Shown here piece after piece: positions 12,926 through 24,117 of a stretch of DNA of 64,000 nucleotides (within the stretch, counting starts at the first letter, position 1; the number at the start of each line of letters is the position of its first letter). Source of the stretch: Diphasiastrum complanatum (Eukaryota; Streptophyta; Lycopodiopsida; Lycopodiales; Lycopodiaceae); NCBI GenBank assembly GCA_029204225.1, contig CM055106.1, forward strand, positions 34,568,361 to 34,632,360, written 5' to 3'. Below the pieces are notes generated by a model, which saw nothing but the letters and a program-made list of their open reading frames with translations, was not told the origin of the DNA and ran no database searches. The position numbers were made by a program, and so were the translations under genes.

Positions 12926-12937
12926 GCCCTGATACCA
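12926..12937 (-). other. Copia-A primer-binding site
   Basis: On the minus strand it reads TGGTATCAGGGC immediately downstream of the 5' LTR. It is complementary to the 3' end of plant initiator-Met tRNA apart from GG for the usual AG. Confidence 0.85.
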
Positions 12938-13739
12938 TGTGGGAAAAGTACAAAAAGGACCAAGAGTGGATTCTAATCTGATCCTCAAGAGGGATTGGTT
13001 GTCAGATTACTTGATCTATCAATCTACTTGAGATTAAGATCAATCTAGATCAATTCTAGACACAAAATCCTAACAAGAACAATCATTAATTGAAGGTAGG
13101 TGTACTTTATAGTTTCACACGTGTGAAACACTGTCTGAGTACGGACTCCAACCTGAAAATCAAGTACACATTGATAGAGTCTCAAAACAATCAAAACAAA
13201 TGTAGACAAATGGATAGAATCACTCAAAATTGCTTCCAAAACCAAGATTGGTGTCTCACATTGATTATGGCCAAATAAGCCTCTATATATACACTTCTTG
13301 GAGCTCGAGGTACTGATCATGCATCAGATCTCACACGTGTGAGGATGCCTTGTCACCATCATGCAATTTGACACTTGGATCAAAACTTTCCATTTTGGGC
13401 ATTTTTGGTCTATTTTTCTACTATATGGAGATCTTCATGGAAATCTTCTAGAAGCAAAAACTCGCCTACTTTAGCTATTTCCACACGTGTCAGTTGTCCT
13501 CTACACATGGGATGTGACACCTATTCAAAATATTTGGCTCATGCAATCATTATATTGGTGCCATGTGTCATATCTCTAGAAAACTAGTTTTTGGCCATTT
13601 TAGCCACTAGAATTTGAATTAAATCATATGTACAACATATATGATTATGGTACATGGAAAGTACACTAGTTTCACATGTGAGAACAGGCTCCACACATGT
13701 GTGTCTATCCTATATACAAGATTTTTGGCTTCTAGCTTT
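12938..13739 (-). repeat. Copia-A 5' LTR
   Basis: Starts TGTGGGAAAAGTAC. It aligns along its length with the two other LTR copies but loses about 20 bp near its outer end (TTCTAGCTTTGCATTTT in place of TTCTACCAAGC...CCACA). It contains perfect palindromes TTTCACACGTGTGAAA (13113-13128) and CTCACACGTGTGAG (13330-13343). The outer boundary is uncertain by about 10 bp. Confidence 0.82.
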
Positions 13740-14441
13740 GCATTTTTTAGAGTATCCTTTGCTTCGTCACTTGTCATTAGTGCCGTAATGAACAAGTTTG
13801 AGCTTTCACCTGTATCATCTTCATATTGATCATCATTGAATTGATGTTGATTAACATAATTGTCTTCATAATGATCATCATCAAATTGATGTTGATCATT
13901 ATAATTGTCCGCCTGCCATTTGCCTTTTCTTTGTGCTATCTCCTTTTGTTTCTTGAAGCATTCACGCTCCCAATGGCCAGGTTTGTTGCAGTACCTGCAA
14001 TTTCCAAGTTTATTTTTCTTGGAATAGCCACGTCCTTGACCTCGGTCTTGATTCCAATTGCCTCGATTCGGGCTATCATTGGCTTGCTAATGAAATTGTT
14101 GAAATGATCCCCGACTTGAGTTTCTTCCTCTCGATTGATACCTACCACGGCCAAATCTTCCACCTCATCCTCTAACTGCAAGAGCTTGATCATAGCCCCT
14201 GTTACGATGATTATAATTCTCTTGATATTGCTCTTCCTGCAACAGTAATCCACCTAGCTCTTCATAGGTTGGAAGATTCTCCCGTGTGGCAATGCTTGTC
14301 ACAAACATCTGATGTGACTCACTCGAGCTGTTCAATGTCAATTGAACGATCTCACGATCCTGTACTCGCTCTCCAACGGTAGCTAGTTGATCACAGATCT
14401 CCTTAATCTTCAATAGGTGATCGATAATAGTTGCACCATCA
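13740..14441 (-). pseudogene. Copia-B gag, C-terminal part
   Basis: Minus strand: HDGATIIDHLLKIKEICDQL, then QDREIVQLTLNSSSESHQMF and LPTYEELGGLLLQEEQ, typical of UBN2 gag. A frame break is followed by the zinc knuckle CRYCNKPGHWERECF (about 13975-14020) and an acidic tail, then KDTLKN at the edge of Copia-A. The 5' end of gag is missing because Copia-C begins at 14442 in the middle of a codon run. An imperfect 30-bp direct repeat (GATCATCATCAAATTGATGTTG type) at about 13830-13900 encodes repeated DDHY/QHQF residues. Confidence 0.8.
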
Positions 14442-14667
14442 TGTAGGAATCCATAATCAAGACTATTCATTAACACAAAGTATTCTCAAAGAGAAGAGAG
14501 AGATGGTTAGATGACCCTCTTGTAGAAACTTGTGGATAGCCAATATGAACTAGTTTCATACTAACTTGGGCCTAAAATATAAATGACCATGGTTACACAG
14601 ATCTTGACCTTTTGGGTCATAGTAACCTATGGCTTCTACATCATTTACATTTATTATTCTAACACTC
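14442..14667 (-). repeat. Copia-C 3' LTR
   Basis: About 226 bp: TGTAGGAATCC...TTATTATTCTAACA on the plus strand, followed by CTCTCCTTAAATG (PPT complement). The first ~108 bp match 25101-25209. Confidence 0.75.
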
Positions 14668-14707
14668 TCCTTAAATGAAAATGACATGTAGAAATGACAT
14701 GTATTCA

Positions 14708-16367
14708 CTAAGTAAGAAAATCAGCATGTTGCTTTAAATTTAAAGCTTCACAAAGCGCTTTAAATCGAACTCTAGGCAATGCCTTAGTGAGCACATCTGC
14801 AATATTATCCTCCGTGGGACAATATTCAAGCGTGATGTCACCATTATGAAGCTTATCCCGACCAAAGTGATAGTGGATCTCGATATGCTTTGTTCTTGCA
14901 TGAAATACTGGATTTCATGCAATGGCAATAGCACTTTGACTATCCGTAAATAGGAGAGTAGCTGAGGGATGGCCATGCTTCATATCGACAAGTAATTGTA
15001 CACTCCGTAGTGGCTGAAAACGTTGCTCTATATTCTGCTTCACTTGAGGATGTAGCAACGGTGGGCTGCTTCTTGCTTAACCAAGAAACTACAGAATTTT
15101 CAATGAAAAAGCAATGACCACTAGTAGAGCGTCTAGTGTCTTGATCTCCACCCCAATCCGAGTCACAAAAACCAACCAAACATGCATCATCACTAGAAGG
15201 ATAAAACAGACCAAGTGTTTTACTTCCTTGAAGATATCGAAGGATCCTCTTCAATGCTTTCCAATGTGATGTCAATGGAGCATGCATGAAATGACTCATG
15301 AGGGAAACACTATAAGATATGTCTGGTCTTGAGTTGCATGAGTAAATGTGACTTTCAACCGCTTGACAATATAGTGTAGTATCAAATGGTTCACCACCAC
15401 TTTGATTACTTAACTTCAGGCCTGTCTCAATTGGTGTAGCAACCAGCTTGCAATCTTCCACTTTGAAATGCTTCAAAATCTGCTTAATGTACTGTTGTTG
15501 GGTAATGAAGATTCCAGCCTTTCCTTGCCAAAACCCAAGACCAAGGTAGAAATGCAATTGGCCTAAATCTGATGTATCATAAACTGAAGCAAGATCAGAT
15601 TTTAAGGCTGCAATATATTGTTCATTACTACCCGTAATGATAATATCATCAACATATAGCAAAATGATGATGATAAACTCAGATGTATGCATGACATAAA
15701 GCGTAGATTCACTAGGACTGTTAGAAAACCCACGATCACAAAAGTATGTGTGTATCTTTTGATACCACATCTTTGGGGCTTGTTTTCGTCCATAGAGAGC
15801 CTTCTTGAGAAGACACACTTTGTCTTCTTGACCAGCAACCAAAAAACCAGCAGGTTGCTGAAGGTAAACTTCCTCATTAAGATCACCATTGAGGAAGGCT
15901 GTCTTTATGTCAAGTTGGTGCATACGCCAACTATGATGGGCCGCCAAAGCAATGACTATCCTTACGATAGTTATTCGTGCAGTAGGTGCAAAAGTTTCCT
16001 CATAATCAATGCCCTCCTTTTGCGCATAACCTTTGGCAACAAGTCTTGCCTTGTATCTTTCAACAATACCATCGGACTTGTACTTGATCTTATAAACCCA
16101 TTTACAGCCAATTGCTTTCTTTCCATGTGTAAGATCAACAAGAACCCATGTTTGGTTCTTTATGAGTGAGTCATACTCCTCTTTCATCGCGTCTTCCCAA
16201 CATTTTACTCCTCTGGCCTGCTCATAAAAAACAGGTTCTATTGCACTATCCTCAATAGATGTAAGAGCCAAATCAGAAAAATCAGCAAATTCCACTGATT
16301 TAGATGAGGCACAAGTTGTCTTTCCTTCATAGAAGCGGTTCACTTTGTTGTCCTGCAAAGTCTGCAA
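14708..16367 (-). pseudogene. Copia-C reverse transcriptase and RNase H
   Basis: One 475-codon minus-strand frame (14940-16367) holds an almost complete Copia RT: CWEDAMKEEYDSLIKNQTWV, GCKWVYKIKYKSDGIVERYK, HQLDIKTAFLNGDLNEEVYL, YGRKQAPKMWYQ and the catalytic YVDD (15645-15656). It is followed by the RNase H motifs GFCDSDWGGDQDTRRSTSGH and SWLSKKQPTVATSSSEAEYR. A frameshift near 14990 moves the C-terminus (KHIEIHYHFGRDKLHNG..., ADVLTKALPRVRFKALCEA) into another frame, ending at 14708. Otherwise well preserved. Confidence 0.88.
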
Positions 16368-16547
16368 TAGCCATTTAAGGACTGGTTTAGGCTGTCCAAC
16401 AACCTTACTTTGATCAACGCTTTGCTATCCAAAGTGATCTGAACTATCAACACTTTGTTGTCCAAAGTGCTCTGAAATTGGACTATGTTGTCCAAAGTTT
16501 TCAACAGGTCATTCTTTATAAATTTGCTCCTCTTGATGAATTATGGG

Positions 16548-17129
16548 CTATTTGCTTGAAGAACCAGTGGGCTGTCCATTAGAGGATGATGGCAGTCCCT
16601 CCCCTTCAACATTAGATGATGATACCAAATATGGAAACACTTCAACATGGTCATCTTGGGGGATGTCCCCTTTCATTACATGAATGGGCGCAAGATCATA
16701 GGAGTTCTTCTCATCAAAATGAACATCACGACTCACTATGATTTTGTTAGTATCCACATTAAACAATCTATAGCCTTTACTTTCACTACTATAGCCCATA
16801 AAAATGCATTTTACTCCTTTATCATCTAGTTTGGATCTTAGCTTATCGAGAATAAATGCATAAGCCGTGCAACCAAAAGTGCGAATGTGAGAAACTGATG
16901 GCTTCTTACCATACCAAACTTCATAAGGAGTCAAAATCTTCAAGGCTTTAGTCGGACACCGATTACTAATGTATGTCGCCGTAATAACCGCTTCAGCCCA
17001 AAACTTGTGGGGAACGCCCTTTGCCTTAAGCATGCAACGAGCCATCTCCATGATTGTGCGATTTTTTTTCTCAACAACACCATTTTGTTGTGGTCTGTAA
17101 GGTGTAGTCATTTGATGTAGAATGCCTTG
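16548..17129 (-). pseudogene. Copia-C integrase, 3' part
   Basis: MTTPYRPQQNGVVEKKNRTI carries the glutamate end of the DDE triad context. FWAEAVITATYISNRCPTKA and GKKPSVSHIRTFGCTAYAFI follow, then the C-terminal GYSSESKGYRLFN region. The spacer ends QPTGSSSK. Between 16368 and 16548 the spacer to the RT is broken by stops (repeated ...CPKCSELxCCPK-type units). Its N-terminal half lies at 22280-22795 on the far side of Gypsy-D. Confidence 0.85.
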
Positions 17130-17594
17130 AGTTACGGACTACAGGATACAGGCCTAATGGACTACTCTACATATATTCTGCAGGCCTCTTTAAATTTACT
17201 GTTGGTTATGTATATTTCTGGTTACGTATTTTATATTAGTTATGTACAGGCCCCAGAGCCTTTTTATATGCATATGACCCGCACTGGGTCCTTTTTTATG
17301 ACATTGATTGGCCTTGGGCCCTTATTATATGGTTATATGTGGAGTGGGGGCCCATAGGAGGGCACACTATATTCCCTCCACATTTTGCCTCCCTTTACTT
17401 TTGAATTCCTATTTTAGGGTTCATTGGTAGGGTATTTATAGGGGCATTTGTACACTCATTTTTCAGATTATTGATTGGTATTTCTTGGTCTCTTCATGGG
17501 ATAACCTATTGTCTTGTCTATTGCTTGTAGGGCTTTAGTCTATTGCTGTCTTTTATGCTTCATTGATTCAACACCTGAGATTTTGATTATAACT
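17130..17594 (+). repeat. Gypsy-D 5' LTR
   Basis: 465 bp, AGTTACGGACTAC...GATTTTGATTATAACT. It ends directly at the PBS. The termini form an inverted AGTTA/TAACT pair and lack TG...CA. Confidence 0.88.
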
Positions 17595-17606
17595 TGGTAT
17601 CAGAGC
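17595..17606 (+). other. Gypsy-D primer-binding site
   Basis: TGGTATCAGAGC directly after the LTR, the standard complement of initiator-Met tRNA. Confidence 0.95.
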
Positions 17607-18264
17607 ACTTTCCTTATTGCTGAATTTCAGATCTGATTTTTTGATTGGGTGCCCATTTTCCTTGCTGATTTTTCTCTCTTTGCTGAGGGCTTTTGTCTCT
17701 TTGCTTTAGCAACATTCAGCACAGTTTGGAGGAGGACCAACTCCCATCAAAGCATTTTCCTTGGCGGAGCTTTAGCAGAGAGTTAGCGGAAGTACTTCCG
17801 GTAAATTTGGCGGCCGGAAAAAAAAAATTGGACAGATTATTTCCGGCGCCCAAGTTCCAAATCTTTTTCTCTCTTTTTTTTGAATCCTCCATTTGATTCA
17901 AGGAGAGGATTCTCAGCCATTTTTTCAGCATTGATTTGAGGTTGTCCATCGCCCTATTTCATCACGTTTTCCACAGATTTCCAGCCATATTTTCAGCATT
18001 GATTGGAGGTAGTCCAGCGCCCACTTTCATTCTCCTTGTGGTCACATTTTTCAGCCAGCTCTTCGCACATGCTTGGAGCTCTATCGAGAGGTATCTTTTC
18101 TAGTTTTTCCTTGCTTTCCACACCTTTTCTTGACATTTGTCATTTTCTTTCTTGCTCTTAGTGTCGTTTGTGTACCTAAAGCGTATTTCGGCTGACGACA
18201 AAAGTCCGCTCCCTCCGATATTAAGCTTTTCTTACACTCTCCTCACTTCCTGCATTCCTTGACC
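17607..18264 (+). other. Gypsy-D leader with imperfect repeats
   Basis: About 660 bp without a gene. It contains two imperfect copies of a unit of the form CAGCATTGATT(T/G)GAGGTxGTCCA(T/G)CGCCC (at about 17926 and 17993). Gypsy-E has three such copies in the same place. Confidence 0.65.
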
Positions 18265-18850
18265 ATGGATACTTCCCCTACATCTTCTGAGCCTCGCATA
18301 CCGTCTTCCACTTACCTTGACGAAGTACGGCATGAATTCCGAGATCATCTTAGGGAAGCCTTGAGTGATGTATGCACTGATTTACGCCAGGAGTTACGAG
18401 AGACGTTCACAGCACTCCGCCTAGCGATGACTGATCCTCAGTGGCTTATTTGACAACGCGACATCTTTCGCATTTTATCTCACACTGGTGACTTGGCTAC
18501 TTATATGACATGGTTTACAGAGCTTTCCTATCTATTCCCAGATATTTCTACATTGGAGATCATCTCTCGCTACGTTGCTGGTCTACGAGGCGCACTTAGG
18601 TATGATGTTTCTTCTTTTTTTTCACTCATTCTTTCTCACGCCATCTCCCTTGCTACCGCACTGTAGCACAAGTACTCTCCCATCTCTTCCTCTATTTCTC
18701 ATCCTTCGCATTCTTTCACACGTCCTATTTTTTCCTCTCCACCTCTGCTAGTCCCACATCTGTCAGTTTACCTTCGTCCACTCTTCCTTTTGCACCACAT
18801 CCTCTTTTTTCTCTTCGTCCTGTTTTTGTTCGTCGCTACTCATAGCCTGA
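18265..18850 (+). pseudogene. Gypsy-D gag remnant
   Basis: The ATG at 18265 gives [20 protein letters not shown], identical in style to Gypsy-E gag. After FTAL it jumps directly to RLAMTDPQWLI, so about 130 residues are deleted relative to E. A TGA at 18451 replaces the Arg codon of E (CGA to TGA). The remainder ([20 protein letters not shown]...) is readable with stops. Confidence 0.8.
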
Positions 18851-18851
18851 G

Positions 18852-20353
18852 ATGTCTGAGATCTGTGAGAAGCACTTATGTTTCAACTGTAAGAGTCCTG
18901 ATCATATCGCCCGTGATTGCCGACAACCTGCCACTGCTACTGCCGTCTATTTCCATGATGCTGACACACCTAATAATAGTCCTGATTTTGCCATATGCCT
19001 TCATATTCTTGATGATGACCCACCTGTTGATCAGTTTGCCACACCCATTGAGATTGTTCCTGATCCCCCTGATCTAGCTGTATGCCATGCTCAGCTTGCT
19101 TATGCTACTTGGGCCGGTAAGCTGGGTCCACGTCATATCTGTCTTCGCGTACATAATACTGGTCGTGAGTTTATTGCCCTTGTTGACACGGGTAGCACTC
19201 ACTCGTTTCTCAGCAGTCATATTACTACACGCATTCGTGCTATGCCAGTCATTATGCCTCATCCTCTGCATGTTGAGGTTGCCAGCGCACACTCTTTTCC
19301 TAGCACGCAGATGTATCAGCAGCTTTCATATCATATTGGAGACTTCCTTGGTCAGGCAAATTTTCATATTATTCCACTTACACGGGACGATCTTATCCTC
19401 GGTGCTGATTGGTTGCATCCCTTGGTGCAGTTACAGTAGACCTCCAACATCAGACATTGACATTCTCTCATGATGGTACTCAGTATAAATTTTTCGGTAT
19501 TGATTCTTGGCAGGACTATCAGCTTATTTATGAAAAGCAGTTCATACGGAGCCTCTCGAAGGCCCACTATGCGACTATTCTTTCTGTTCAGCCAGTTCAG
19601 CCTATTGCGGATGCACCACCTTTGCCACAGGTATTTTCTGAACTATTGCGTGAATTTGAGCATGTTTTTAGAGAGCCGACTCAGTTACCACCTTTACGAG
19701 ATGTCAACCACCATATAGACCTTGTTTCCTCTGCATCACCTCCTTCTTGTCCTCCTTTTTTTATGTCTATTGTTGAGCGCGAGGAAGTCCAGCATCAGGT
19801 GTCTGATTTATTACGTCAAGGCCTTATTGTTCCTAGCCACAGTCCTTTTGGTGCTCCTGTTTTACTTGTTGATAAGAAGGATGGTACTAAACGTCTATGT
19901 ATTGATTATCGTGCTTTAAATAAACTTACTATCTGTAATCAGTACCCTATCCCTCATGTGGATGACCTGTTTGACCAATTAGGCCAAGCCAAGATCTTTT
20001 CTAAACTTGACCTCCGTTCCGGTTATCACCAGATTCATATGCATCCTCCTGATGAGCACAAGACAGCTTTCCGTATCCACTTTGGTCTGTATGAGTTTCG
20101 TGTCCTTCCTTTTGGTGTTACCAATGGCCCGCCCACTTTTCAGAATGTCATGAGTAACATCTTTCGTCCTCTGCTTGGAAAGTGTGTCGTTGTTTATTTT
20201 GACGATATCCTCATTTATAGCACCACTCTCTCTCTTCATGTTCAACACGTTCGTTCTGTTTTTGTTTTGTTAGTTACTCGTCATCTGTATGCTAAACGTT
20301 CTAAATGTTCTTTTGTTGTTGTACAAATCGAGTTTTTGGGCTTCTTTGTCTAA
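18852..20353 (+). pseudogene. Gypsy-D zinc knuckle, protease and reverse transcriptase
   Basis: The CCHC knuckle [14 protein letters not shown] (about 18880) is followed by the retropepsin motif [18 protein letters not shown] (about 19170). A one-base frame change occurs at about 19425. RT then reads [68 protein letters not shown] and the catalytic YFDD (20195-20206). The RT palm is intact here, exactly the part that Gypsy-E lacks. The frame stops at 20351. Confidence 0.88.
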
Positions 20354-21620
20354 TGGTACTGTTCGTCTCGATCCTTGTAAGGTCCATTCTATTCTTTCAT
20401 GGCCTGTGCCTACTGATGTTCTTGCTATCCATCTTCGTAAACCAGTTGCTCATTTTGCCACTCTTGCAACTCCTTTGCATGCTCTGTTGAAAAAGGAAAC
20501 TTCGTTTGCTTGGACTCCCACATATCAGTCAGCTTTTGATACTTTAAAGGTTAAGCTTACCACTGCCCCTGTTTTATGTCTTCCAGATTTTTCCCAGCGT
20601 TTTGCTGTTGAGACTGATGCTAGTTCCACATGATTAGGTGCTTTGTTACGTCAGCGTCAGTGTGTTATTGCATATGAATCTCATTGCCTTCATTTGTATG
20701 AGTAATGCTATTCCACTCATGAAAAAGAGTTGCTTGCTATCATTTTTGCTTTAAAGAAGTGGCGTCATTATCTGTATCATGTTCCGTTTGATGTTTTTAC
20801 TGATCACCAGTCACTTCATTATTTGTATACACTTATTATAAGCCTGGTAAAAGTAACGCTACTGTTGATGCTTTGTCTCGTTTACCTGCTCTTATTTACA
20901 ATCTTGTTACGTCTCCCCACTCTTGGTATGATGATCTTCCTCAAGCTTATGCCACATGTCCAGACTTTCGTTCTCGTCTGCCTCTCGTCCTTCCTCTCAC
21001 CCTCACCAGGTTTATTCCATTGTTAATCATCGTTTGTTTCAGTATGGTTCATTATGTATTCCCAGCTCTCTCGACATACGTCCACAGCTCCTTCTTGATG
21101 CCCATTCCTCTCCTGTTGGTGGCCATTTTGGTTTTCATAAGTCCTTGTTCCATTTGAAAGAACATTTTTATTGGACTTCCATGAACCGTGAGCTTTCCCA
21201 CCTTATTCATACTTGTGATTTTTGGCTTCATAACAAGTAGTCCCGTGAAAAACCTGGCGATCTCCTTCAAAGTTGGCCTATTCCTTCCCGCCAGTTGACT
21301 GATATATCTATGGACTTCATTTTAGGTCTTCCCTGTACTCAGCGTGGTCATGACTCTTGTCTGGTGGTAGTTAATAGGTTTTCTAAACAAGCTCATTTCA
21401 TACCAGTCAGACATACTATTACAACAGAGCATTGTGGTCGTATATTTATTTCTGATATTTTTCGCTTACATGGTCTCCCACGATCTATACTTACTGATCG
21501 GGATTCCAAGTTAACATCAGGGTTTTGGACAGAGCTTATGCGTATCTTGGATGTTAGGATACTTATGGGCACTACTTATCATTCTTCTGCGGATGGTCAG
21601 TCTGAGGTGAGCCCATTGAT
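20354..21620 (+). pseudogene. Gypsy-D RNase H and truncated integrase
   Basis: RNase [36 protein letters not shown] and TDHQSLHYLYT, with stops at 20631 and 20704 and a deletion just after YLYT. Integrase: the H2C2 zinc finger [16 protein letters not shown]...HTCDFWLHNK has its last Cys changed to Trp. The catalytic stretch has [21 protein letters not shown] and ADGQSEV. Immediately after the catalytic Glu (about 21607) the sequence jumps to the tail that follows the chromodomain in Gypsy-E. No chromodomain remains. Confidence 0.85.
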
Positions 21621-21800
21621 GTTTTTTATCATACCCCTATCCTGGCTGATCAGGCTCGATCACTTGCAGCTACCATTGCTTCTCGGGATGCTCCGGCTTC
21701 TCTTGATGTTCCTTTCTCAGATGGGATATCTTGATGCAGTATTTTTCTCTGGCACTGGTTCTTATCTTATTTTGCCTACATTGGGGGCAATGTCCTTTAT

Positions 21801-21810
21801 AGCCAGGGAG
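21801..21810 (+). other. Gypsy-D polypurine tract
   Basis: AGCCAGGGAG immediately before the 3' LTR. The same tract precedes the 3' LTR of Gypsy-E on the minus strand. Confidence 0.8.
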
Positions 21811-22274
21811 AATTACGGACTACTAGATACAGGCCTACTGGGCTACTCTGCATATATTACACATGCCTCTTTACATTTACTGTTGGTTATGTATATTTGT
21901 GGTTACGCATTTTATATTAGTCATGTACAGCCCCAGAGCCTTTTTATATGCTTATGACCCGCACGGGGTCCTTTTTTATGACATTGACTGGCCTTGGGCC
22001 CTTATTATATGGTTATATGTGGAGTGGGGGCCCGTAGGAGGGCGCACTATTTTCCCTCCACATTTTGCCTCCCTTTACTTTTGAATTCCTATTGTAGGGT
22101 TCATTGGTAGGGTATTTATAGGGGCATTTGTACACTCATTTTCCAGATTATTGATTGATATTGCTTGGGCTCTTCGTGGGAGAACCTATTGTCTTGTCTA
22201 TTGCTTGTAGGGCTTTAGTCTATTGTTGTCTTTTATGCTTCATTGATTCAACACCTGAGATTTTGATCATAACT
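21811..22274 (+). repeat. Gypsy-D 3' LTR
   Basis: 464 bp. It starts AATTACGG (one change from AGTTACGG) and ends CATAACT. Near-identical to the 5' LTR. Confidence 0.88.
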
Positions 22275-22279
22275 CCTTT

Positions 22280-22795
22280 GCTTTGAAGAAACGTACCGAA
22301 CGTAATTTTAATGTATTCCCCTCCTCGGTCGGTACGTAGTATCTTTAAAGTATGCCCAAATTGATTTTCTATCATAGCTAAGCGTTTAAAAACTTCAGAT
22401 TTTGCCTTCATAGGAAAGATCCATGTAAACCTTGAAAAATCATCAATAAAAGTAACGAAGTACTTGCATTTACCAATGGATTCCGTCCTCATTGGACCCC
22501 ATACATCACTATGAATTAAGGCAAACTTATCACCAACTTTGATAGTCCCATCAATAGGAAAAGGCTTCCGTTGAAACTTACCAAGTATGCATCTTTCGCA
22601 TACATGTCCTTCGGGATGCTCCATATTTGGAATGTCTTCCACCATGTTGAATTTCTTCAACATATTCAAACTTTCAAAATTGAGGTGCCCGTACTTGGCA
22701 TGCCATAGTATAGCCAACTCAAATGCATGTGAATTAGTAGCAACAAGACCAAAGGATGTCAAAGCTTTAAGTTCATAACTATCCAACAAAAACAA
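22280..22795 (-). pseudogene. Copia-C integrase, N-terminal part
   Basis: Minus strand: ILWHAKYGHLNFESLNMLKK with CERCILGKFQRKPF gives the HHCC zinc domain. HSDVWGPMRTESIGKCKYFV and LRTDRGGEYI supply the two catalytic Asp regions. The frame runs into the Gypsy-D 3' LTR at 22279 and resumes at 17129. Confidence 0.85.
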
Positions 22796-22811
22796 ACTCC
22801 CGAAGCAACAA

Positions 22812-24117
22812 TTAAAAGTGATCTCTTTGGGCTTTTATAAGACATTTGTCTTCTTTAAATTCTACAATTAATCCTTGATTCATGATTGTAGAGACCGAAA
22901 TGAGATTTTTCTTAATCTTAGGAACATAAAGTACATTTCGAATGTACTTTTCTTCTCCATTGGGAAGAATGACAATGCCTTCAATTGGATAGGAGGTGTT
23001 GTCAACACCTTGAACCTTGCTTCCATCTTTGATTTTCATAAGCTTTGTGAAGACATCTCATGGCGTGTAGCTCCGCTATCAATCACCCAATCAATGGTAG
23101 AAAAAACAGCAACCTGCAAAGCTAAAGTAGTGTTGTTTTATGCTGAAAAACCAGCAAGTCGAGAAGTGGTAAAAATCTCATTTTGATTAGAAATGAGATT
23201 GTTAGTGACAAAAGCAAAATCACCATTGAAAGGATCATCCTCCTTTTGATGTTCTAATGAAATCATGGCTGTATTTGTATCAATAGCTTTCTCTTTATCC
23301 TTAGTAAGCTTCATCCTACATTCCTTTATGTGGTGCCCAAACTTTTTACAATAATGGCACTTACCCTTCTTTTTGGATCCTTGATCTTGGCCTTCCTTGG
23401 AAGAAGAAGACTTACCTTTTCACTTGCCCTTGCCTTTGCCTTTGGTGAAGAAGGCTTGATCTTCTTGTTCACCAAAATTAATCTTTGTTTGCTCTTCTTG
23501 GATAAGTAAGCCAACAAGCTCTTCAAAGGAGATTTGTTGTCCCCTAAGAGATATGCTTAAAGTAGACACAAATGGAAGATAGGAATGAGAAATGAATTAA
23601 GAGTAATTGAAACAAATTGAGAGTTCTCGACAATTTCATCAATGCTAAGAAGCTCTTCATGAAGATCCTTGATCTTCATTAAGTGATTTGAAAGCGTATC
23701 ACCCTCTTGCATCTTCAATGTTGAGAGTTGATTACGTAGAAAAAGCACTTTCATCGTATTCTTCACTTGGAACATCTTGGCAAGTACTTCGCAAGCACTC
23801 TTGAAAGTCTTGCATGATCGAATGTGAGGTAGGATTGATCTCTTCACGGATAGCGCTATGACCAAATGTGCTTGTGCGTCATGTCGATCCCACTTCTTTT
23901 GTTCTTCGGAAGACACCTCCACATATGTTGAAGAAGTAGCTCTTGACGGTGTAGTAGGTGCCAAACTAGGTGGCCTCTCTTCATCACCACTTACAACTTC
24001 AAACAAACCTTTAGCAATAAGGAGGTTTTTGATCATGTAGCACCACAAGGAGAAATTAGTTCCATCCAACCTATCTTCACTGAACAAAGAACTTATAGAT
24101 TCAGATTCTCTAGCCAT
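22812..24117 (-). pseudogene. Copia-C gag and protease
   Basis: The ATG at 24117 (MARESESISSLFSEDRLDGT) opens gag with NFSLWCYMIKNLLIAKGLFE, ALSVKRSILPHIRSCKTFKS and SNHLMKIKDLHEELLSIDEI. Frame breaks follow at about 23580. The zinc knuckle CHYCKKFGHHIKEC lies at about 23330 (read with a frame change) after a Lys-rich linker. VIDSGATRHEMSSQSLMK at about 23080 is the protease. IRNVLYVPKIKKNLISVSTI is the gag-pre region upstream of integrase. Confidence 0.8.

Larger units (their letters stand above)
7555..13739 (-). mobile_element. Copia-A, full-length copy
   Basis: About 6.2 kb with two LTRs (7555-8377 and 12938 to about 13739). The PBS complement is TGATACCA at 12930-12937 and the PPT complement CTCCTCCTC follows the left LTR. 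The internal order is gag, protease, integrase, RT, RNase H, i.e. Ty1/Copia. It sits in the gag-protease linker of Copia-B. The right end is eroded by a small deletion (about 13725-13740), so no clean target-site duplication can be read. Frameshifts break pol, so the element is dead or dependent on helpers. Confidence 0.88.
17130..22274 (+). mobile_element. Gypsy-D, internally deleted chromovirus-type element
   Basis: 5' LTR 17130-17594, PBS 17595-17606, PPT AGCCAGGGAG 21801-21810, 3' LTR 21811-22274. The flanking 5-mers are CCTTG and CCTTT, a target-site duplication with one change in the Copia-C integrase. The order protease, RT, RNase H, integrase defines Ty3/Gypsy. Compared with Gypsy-E, D has lost the middle of gag, part of the RT-RNase H linker, an RNase H segment at about 20830, and everything from just after the integrase catalytic Glu to the end of the chromodomain (joint at about 21607). 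Many stops are also present. Confidence 0.9.
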
